Below, one piece after another: positions 59,892 through 64,000 of a DNA stretch of 64,000 nucleotides. Location of the stretch: positions 3,323,501 to 3,387,500 of the forward strand of contig NZ_CP015506.1 in NCBI RefSeq assembly GCF_000294775.2. The letters run 5' to 3'. A program made the translations under genes and the position numbers. Below the pieces are notes generated by a model. That model worked only from the letters and a program-made list of their open reading frames with translations. It made no database searches and was not told where the DNA came from. The DNA comes from Cytobacillus oceanisediminis 2691. GTDB lineage: Bacteria; Bacillota; Bacilli; Bacillales; Cytobacillaceae. The number at the start of each line of letters is the position of its first letter. Position 1 is the stretch's first letter.

Positions 59892-60458
59892 TCACCCTTT
59901 GATATTATCACTCATTCTTTTTACAAACATCGTTAAAAAATAGGCTGTATAAGCAATAGCGATATCAATCAGAAAAATATAAAATTGATTCATTCCTTTG
60001 TTAAAATGGACCATACCAGCCCATTCTTCGACCGTGGCAAAAACAAAGGCAAAAACCGCACTTGCTAAAATGGTGTAAAGAAGAAAGCTTTTATTGCGGT
60101 TCGTGCAGTACTGATAGATCAGAAGGAAACCGACCGGCAAAGCAGAGGCTGTCATATTCATGGCATAGGGAAACATGGGCAATATAAAATAGGTGTGGAC
60201 AAAATAACTGTACCTCTCCAAAAAGCTATCAGCGTACGTCCATAGAATGTGCACGGTATATCCAAAAAAGAAAATCTCAAATATCCTGGTCCGGTCTACT
60301 GATAGATATACAATAACAAGAGGCAGCACCATTAGTGCCAACACCGCCCAAAACTGCCAGGTTCCAAGACCTGAATATTCTCTCCAGTATGAAGAAATGA
60401 GGACATTCATCTTTTCGCTTCGTGAATATATTTGCTCCCAATATTCGCTATAACTCAT
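59892..60458 (-). CDS. CBO0543-like integral membrane protein
   Basis: 188 residues with five or six spans. The entry GLGTWQFWAVLALMVLPLVI followed by DRTRIFEI resembles the CBO0543 family of Bacillus membrane proteins, function unknown. ATG at 60458 follows GGGAGGTGATTCT, so the upstream TTG is rejected. It follows a MarR gene by 38 bp and is probably in the same operon. Confidence 0.7.
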   Translation of the reverse strand: MSYSEYWEQIYSRSEKMNVLISSYWREYSGLGTWQFWAVLALMVLPLVIVYLSVDRTRIFEIFFFGYTVHILWTYADSFLERYSYFVHTYFILPMFPYAMNMTASALPVGFLLIYQYCTNRNKSFLLYTILASAVFAFVFATVEEWAGMVHFNKGMNQFYIFLIDIAIAYTAYFLTMFVKRMSDNIKG

Positions 60459-60496
60459 AGAATCACCTCCCAAAATGCATCATCAGCCTAAAAGAA

Positions 60497-60988
60497 TTAT
60501 GCATAATCATAATTTTCTACCCGTGCATCAATCAGCATTTTTCTAAAGGCATCTCCTTTTTGAACCCCTGCTATCATCTGACCATATTCAAGGAAAGACA
60601 TAAGCTCGTTTTCGGATAAATGACTCAAATTCAGCGGAAATTGTTCCATCTCTTTTACCTCATCCATAATCTGATCCAATACTTCCTTTCCGCTTTTAGA
60701 AATAGCGACAAATTTATAGCGGAGATGCTCTTTATTGGCCGTGATTTCGACCAGCCCTTTTTCCTTTAACGGCTTTAAAAGCCTGGTTACAGTCGATGGA
60801 TGCCAGCATCCCAGAACACTTATTTGGGTCGGGGTTATTTTTTGATTATGAGTGCCAAGCAGAAACAGAATATGCTGCTGAGCGGGCGTCAGTTTAAACT
60901 TCTTTTCAAGCTCCGCCCACTTCTTTTCCCTGCAGAAGTATAGTGCCCTTATGACAAGCAATGTCTGCTGTTTCAATAGAATGTTCAC
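60497..60988 (-). CDS. MarR-family regulator
   Basis: 163 residues with a MarR winged helix: LTPAQQHILFLLGTHNQKIT, SVLGCWHPSTVTRLLKPLKE, LRYKFVAISKSGKEVL. Start is GTG at 60988 with GAGGGGG 6 bp upstream. Some similarity to ScoC/Hpr-type regulators of Bacillus is suggested by the helix-rich C-terminus, but I cannot confirm it. A palindrome lies just upstream, and the membrane protein gene follows. Confidence 0.82.
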   Translation of the reverse strand: MNILLKQQTLLVIRALYFCREKKWAELEKKFKLTPAQQHILFLLGTHNQKITPTQISVLGCWHPSTVTRLLKPLKEKGLVEITANKEHLRYKFVAISKSGKEVLDQIMDEVKEMEQFPLNLSHLSENELMSFLEYGQMIAGVQKGDAFRKMLIDARVENYDYA

Positions 60989-61009
60989 CCTTTTCCCCCT
61001 CACTTGCAG

Positions 61010-61021
61010 ATACAATTGTAT
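61010..61021 (-). promoter_or_regulatory. Palindrome upstream of MarR gene
   Basis: ATACAATTGTAT, a perfect 12-bp palindrome 21 bp upstream of the GTG start, next to ACAAGTATTGT. Candidate autoregulatory operator. Confidence 0.5.
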
Positions 61022-61063
61022 TTACAAGTATTGTTTGAGAGAGGGTTTATTTTATGCAAAAAA

Positions 61064-61091
61064 AATAGAGGTTCAATTTCCTGCCTCTATT
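61064..61091. terminator. Terminator of the small ORF at 61.1-61.3 kb
   Basis: AATAGAGG and CCTCTATT form an 8-bp stem overlapping the stop codon of the minus-strand ORF, followed on that strand by TTTTTTTGC. Confidence 0.85.
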
Positions 61092-61323
61092 TTCGTCCTA
61101 TTCTTTTTTTCACAGAGTTTCTGATTGACTCTATCATCTCCTCAGACAAATTCGCGGGAATCGATGAGCCATCATTAAATACCCAGGCGTTGATCACCTC
61201 AAGATCTGCTTTTTTAAATGTTATGCTAAAAGTATTATTTTCCTGGAGAAATTCTGTTGTGACATATTCTTCTCCATCAAATTCATCATCAATAATCATG
61301 CTGGTAATTTCGTATGGATTCAC
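61087..61323 (-). CDS. Hypothetical acidic small protein (78 aa)
   Basis: MNPYEITSMIIDDEFDGEEY... is acidic in its first half, with alternating beta-like pattern (TTEFLQENNTFSITFKKADL) and a helical end (SEEMIESIRNSVKKRIGRK). ATG at 61323 follows GAAGGAGATTTCCTGTG, and a terminator overlaps the stop, so the gene is believable. Family not recognised. Confidence 0.7.
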   Translation of the reverse strand: MNPYEITSMIIDDEFDGEEYVTTEFLQENNTFSITFKKADLEVINAWVFNDGSSIPANLSEEMIESIRNSVKKRIGRK

Positions 61324-61389
61324 AGGAAATCTCCTTCAGCTTTTTTACGACTTAGGATGCACCTGGCCCATCAAATTATTCGAAAATGT

Positions 61390-62010
61390 TTAAGTCTTCA
61401 TTATAATGGTATCTATGGTTTTATAAGCAACAAAAAATGTTGCAAGGGAGTATGCGGCTTCAGTAATGCCGAATAAAAATACAGAACTTCCAAAGATAAA
61501 GGTATTCATTATAAGAATGCATTGTCCGATGGTTAAGGGCAAACGTTCGCTGAATAAAATCGCCAAAACTTCTGTTCCATCCAGGCAGGCTCCAAACCGG
61601 ATAATGAGGCCCACTCCCATTCCGAGCAAGAGGCCTCCCAGAATTATGATCAGCAGCGGATGGTTAGTCACTTCCTCAAATGGGGCCAATATGTATGTCT
61701 CCCCTGCCAGCACTGAACTGGCAAACAGGCTTAACACCAAAAATCTTCCCCCTAAAAAGAAAAAGCCTGCCACTAAAAATGGGAGATTCATCAGCAGGAT
61801 CAAGGCACCCACATCTACATGAAAGACATGTGAAAGGATGATGCTCAATCCAACAACTCCTCCATCAATAACATAATTTTTCACAAGGAATAATTGCAGG
61901 GAAACAGCCACAAGTGTTGCTCCGAGTATGATAATCAGTCCATTTTTAAAGGTGGAAAAATTGCCCTTTCGTCTTTGGCTTAAATAGTATTGAACCCTAT
62001 TTCTATACAC
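61390..62010 (-). CDS. YitT-family membrane protein lacking the C-terminal domain
   Basis: 206 residues with five or six spans. LFLVKNYVIDGGVVGLSIIL, MNLPFLVAGFFFLGGRF and IRFGACLDGTEVLAILFSER match the YitT/DUF161 membrane part. Typical YitT proteins have about 280 residues with a cytosolic DUF2179 domain after the last span; here the frame stops at KTIDTIIMKT. Start is GTG at 62010 with AGGAG 7 bp upstream. It is either a natural short form or a truncated gene. Function unknown. Confidence 0.82.
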   Translation of the reverse strand: MYRNRVQYYLSQRRKGNFSTFKNGLIIILGATLVAVSLQLFLVKNYVIDGGVVGLSIILSHVFHVDVGALILLMNLPFLVAGFFFLGGRFLVLSLFASSVLAGETYILAPFEEVTNHPLLIIILGGLLLGMGVGLIIRFGACLDGTEVLAILFSERLPLTIGQCILIMNTFIFGSSVFLFGITEAAYSLATFFVAYKTIDTIIMKT

Positions 62011-62282
62011 TGGCCATCTCCTTTGGTTCAGACTGGCTTATGTATTGAAATATATTCCGGAAAATCAATATAATGCAGAAGCCTCCTTTCTATTTTAATA
62101 GCTTACCAGTAAAAAAAAGATAGAATTCCTCCATATCAGAGTGTAAAATAAATTCAGCCAGTTGAAAAACTGCTGCAGACATCCATTTATTTAGGAGGAA
62201 GGAACGCACAAATAGGAATACTTCAAGCAGCCCCTTAATATATCGAATTTTCAGAAAACTAAATAAAAAGAGGTTGATGTAC

Positions 62283-62927
62283 ATGGCAATGGATGCATCT
62301 AATAAAGAACAAACGATTTTTGATCATGTTGGAAATAAAATAATTACAGAAGATCGGGAAATTCATATAATTGCCAAATTAGCAGAGCCATTGATCGTGA
62401 TTCTGGGAAATGTGCTGAGCGATGAAGAATGTGACCAGCTGATTCAGCAATCAAAAGATCGCATGCAGCGTTCAAAAGTTGCCAACTCCCTTGAAGTTGA
62501 TGAACTGCGAACCAGCAGCAGCACTTTTTTCCATGAAGGGGAAAATGAAATTGTCGCCAGAATCGAAAAAAGAATATCTCAAATCATGAACATTCCAGTT
62601 GAGCATGGTGAAGGGCTGCAGATCCTTAACTATAAAATAGGCCAGGAATATAAAGCTCATTTTGACTTCTTCTCTTCGACCAGCAGAGCAGCAAGCAATC
62701 CTAGAATCAGCACGCTTGTCATGTACCTGAATGATGTGGAACAGGGCGGGGAAACGTATTTTCCCAAGCTTAACTTCTCCGTTTCTCCACAAAAAGGCAT
62801 GGCTGTTTATTTTGAATACTTTTATAATGATCAGAACTTAAACGACCTGACACTTCATGGAGGAGCACCTGTTGTCATGGGTGATAAATGGGCTGCTACG
62901 CAATGGATGAGGAGAAAGAAATTATAG
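62283..62927 (+). CDS. Prolyl 4-hydroxylase-type 2OG-Fe(II) dioxygenase
   Basis: 214 residues, similar in size to the Bacillus anthracis prolyl 4-hydroxylase. The iron facial triad is HFDFF (H and D) and LHGGAPV (H), and the 2-oxoglutarate Lys is in VMGDKWAATQW. The N-terminal EPLIVILGNVLSDEECDQLI and ELRTSSSTFF are typical. ATG at 62283 has AGAGG 9 bp upstream; the ATG at 62277 is too close. It should hydroxylate prolines in a collagen-like or other protein; target unknown. Confidence 0.92.
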   Translation: MAMDASNKEQTIFDHVGNKIITEDREIHIIAKLAEPLIVILGNVLSDEECDQLIQQSKDRMQRSKVANSLEVDELRTSSSTFFHEGENEIVARIEKRISQIMNIPVEHGEGLQILNYKIGQEYKAHFDFFSSTSRAASNPRISTLVMYLNDVEQGGETYFPKLNFSVSPQKGMAVYFEYFYNDQNLNDLTLHGGAPVVMGDKWAATQWMRRKKL

Positions 62928-62931
62928 ATAG

Positions 62932-62967
62932 AAAAACACTTGGGGAAAATTTTCTCCAAGTGTTTTT
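62932..62967 (+). terminator. Terminator of the prolyl hydroxylase gene
   Basis: AAAAACACTTGG and CCAAGTGTTTTT form a perfect 12-bp stem followed by TAA. Confidence 0.93.
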
Positions 62968-62984
62968 TAACATACAACAATTTG

Positions 62985-63055
62985 TAATTGCCCAGCTTCA
63001 GCGCCTGCCCCCCCGAGGTCTCAAAACGGGGGCGGGCAAGGCGCTTTCGCTTTTC
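62985..63055. repeat. Dispersed palindromic GC-rich repeat
   Basis: CAGCTTCAGCGCCTGCCCCC ... GGGGGCGGGCAAGGCGC then TTTCGCTTTTC. GCGCC-T-GCCC pairs with GGGC-AA-GGCGC and CCCCCG with CGGGGG (63001-63044). The entry CAGCTtCAGCGCCT and exit GGCGCTTTCGCTTTTC are a form I know from many Bacillus intergenic regions, so it is probably one copy of a genome-wide family. Confidence 0.75.
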
Positions 63056-63187
63056 TTAGAACCACAGTCTCTTATGATAGTCATAATCACAGGTATCGTA
63101 ACTCTCTTCCCCTTCTGGATTAGGGGCACACTTTTCACAAGGTTCTTCCTGCTGGCCATGTTCACATTTTTCCATTAAAAGTTCCAT
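63056..63187 (-). CDS. Small Cys-rich protein (43 aa), hypothetical
   Basis: MELLMEKCEHGQQEEPCEKC... has Cys at 8, 17 and 20 and again near 31 (CxxxxxxxxC, CxxC), with His residues, an acidic middle and a C-terminal CDYDYHKRLWF: a possible small metal-binding protein. ATG at 63187 has GGGGGA 9 bp upstream and is preferred over the longer frame from 63256. Not recognised. Confidence 0.6.
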   Translation of the reverse strand: MELLMEKCEHGQQEEPCEKCAPNPEGEESYDTCDYDYHKRLWF

Positions 63188-63347
63188 TTGAACGCATCCC
63201 CCTTTCCTATCTGTTATTTCAATTATATTGAAAGCGTTTACAGCTGTCTTGTACAATTTGTTGGAAAATCGTTAAAAAGTGCCTATCCAATGGCACATTT
63301 TAACGTCAAAAACAGACATTCCTGTCGCATTTTAGCTTTTGCCGCCC

Positions 63348-64000
63348 CTAATAGCTGCGGGGCAAATCGGTTACTTCACGTGCAACCCTTATTCCTGATT
63401 GAATTGCCCCTTCAATCCATCCCGGGGCTAGGGACGTGTGATCCCCGGCGAAATGGACTCTTCCCTCCGGAACAGGAATAAATGGGAATAGCTCAGTTTC
63501 CTGGTTCGGTTTGAACATGGAGAAGGCTCCGCCAGAAAACGGATATTGTGACCAGCTATGGGAGGCGCCTGTTAAGAAATACTCGTACACCTGATTGCCA
63601 TGAACGACAGCCAAGTTGTCAAGGGCATTCCGAATCCGATCTCCTTCTTTAAGGTTATCCCAGGATAAAGTATCATCTTCCCATGTATAGCTTGCCATAA
63701 TGATGCCGGAACCTGAAGATCCAATCAGATGGCTCGGATAGGCAGCGAACCGAATGGGCAGATCTGTCATCAGCTTTCCTCCCTGCAAACCTTCGCGTTC
63801 CCAAAAACGCTGTTTAAACTGCAGCCCAATTTTCGTGGAGGAAACATAATGCAGTTCCCTGATGGCTTTCCATTTATTAGGGGAAAATGATTGCCGGGGA
63901 ACGATTTCAACGAAGGACAGCAAGGAGAAAGGTATAGTTAAGATGGCAAGATCACCACTGACCGTCAAAGGTTTTTGACTCAAGGTATGTCTGGCATGGA
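63348..64000 (-). CDS. Flavin monoamine oxidase family protein (5' part cut by window edge)
   Basis: C-terminal ~217 residues of an FAD amine oxidase. GDLAILTIPFSLLSFVEIVP, the substrate/FAD region and the end GRVHFAGDHTSLAPGWIEGA then IQSGIRVARE are the family's closing FAD motif. The frame continues unbroken to the window end, so a TTG at 63983 is not the real start. The related Bacillus YobN is an L-amino acid oxidase-like protein; the substrate here is unknown. Confidence 0.88.
   Translation of the reverse strand, partial: HARHTLSQKPLTVSGDLAILTIPFSLLSFVEIVPRQSFSPNKWKAIRELHYVSSTKIGLQFKQRFWEREGLQGGKLMTDLPIRFAAYPSHLIGSSGSGIIMASYTWEDDTLSWDNLKEGDRIRNALDNLAVVHGNQVYEYFLTGASHSWSQYPFSGGAFSMFKPNQETELFPFIPVPEGRVHFAGDHTSLAPGWIEGAIQSGIRVAREVTDLPRSY

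Noticed and set aside
62090..62284. Small minus-strand ORF of 64 residues
   Set aside because: No ribosome site, AT-rich random-looking composition and overlap with the prolyl hydroxylase leader.
1..64000. tRNA, rRNA, insertion sequences or prophage
   Set aside because: No cloverleaf, rRNA-like stretch, transposase, integrase or phage structural gene was recognised.

Overview
The window looks like a chromosomal segment of a low-to-moderate GC Gram-positive bacterium of the Bacillaceae (Bacillus/Cytobacillus-type). Supporting signs are strong GGAGG ribosome sites with frequent GTG and TTG starts, Bacillus-type families (YwaF, YitT, DUF421, RsbR/STAS, YqcI/YcgG, YdfJ-like MMPL pump, TatA) and PhoP-type promoter boxes. 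No rRNA, tRNA, phage or insertion sequence was seen. The species assignment is inference only.

Region 1 (1-10.5 kb) is a nearly complete carbon-phosphorus lyase system on the minus strand: phnPP and a hexapeptide-repeat transferase, then regulator phnF, then phnG-H-I-J-K-M-L, then transporter genes phnD and phnC (phnC runs off the left edge). Two promoter regions share the same layout: four PhoP-like boxes, a CTTGG(N2)CCAAG dyad and a -10-like hexamer. Region 2 (10.5-14.6 kb) is a phosphate-scavenging Tat unit: two Tat-signal metallophosphoesterases with tatA, and a divergent DeoR regulator.

Region 3 (14.6-28 kb) holds small ORFs, an HD hydrolase, YwaF, a decayed gene, an RsbR paralogue, an 11-copy 51-52 bp tandem array, YqcI/YcgG, DUF421, an isochorismatase-family remnant, a membrane protein with an internal duplication, an MMPL pump with a two-component system, and a methyltransferase. 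Region 4 (28-35 kb) is resistance DNA. The arsR-arsB-arsC operon carries a fourth gene missed by ordinary ORF calling: a HesB/IscA-like protein with an in-frame UGA, a plausible SECIS hairpin at the expected distance, a strong ribosome site and the operon terminator directly behind it, so it is a likely selenoprotein. Next to it lies a second arsenic-type operon with a Cys-rich MarR regulator, a flavoprotein, a small protein, an MFS pump and an ArsN1-like acetyltransferase.

Region 5 (35-48.5 kb) contains locally regulated small units: TetR with a paired SMR exporter, PadR with two short-chain dehydrogenases, a CynX-type MFS pump, an ECF sigma/anti-sigma pair beside a COG4315 lipoprotein, an orphan AcfC-like binding protein, a MocR/EamA divergent pair, and YeiH with a LysR regulator. 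Operators can be read for TetR, PadR, ArsR and the Cys-rich MarR.

Region 6 (48.5-59.2 kb) is a taurine/sulfonate module: GntR regulator, alanine dehydrogenase, taurine-pyruvate aminotransferase-like enzyme, sulfoacetaldehyde acetyltransferase, an SSS symporter, a broken YtcJ-type amidohydrolase and an APC permease. An 8-copy array of exactly 52 bp period lies just beyond it. With region 1, the window carries catabolic genes for both phosphonates and sulfonates. Region 7 (59.2-64 kb) has a guanine deaminase-like enzyme, a MarR/membrane-protein pair, a short YitT, a prolyl 4-hydroxylase, a dispersed palindromic repeat, a small Cys-rich protein and the 3' part of a flavin amine oxidase.

Three intergenic repeat families recur: the 51-52 bp array at 18.7 kb, the 52 bp array at 48.7 kb with a lone copy at 30.9 kb, and a 20-21 bp TGACCGATAT family at 10.4 and 53.6 kb.
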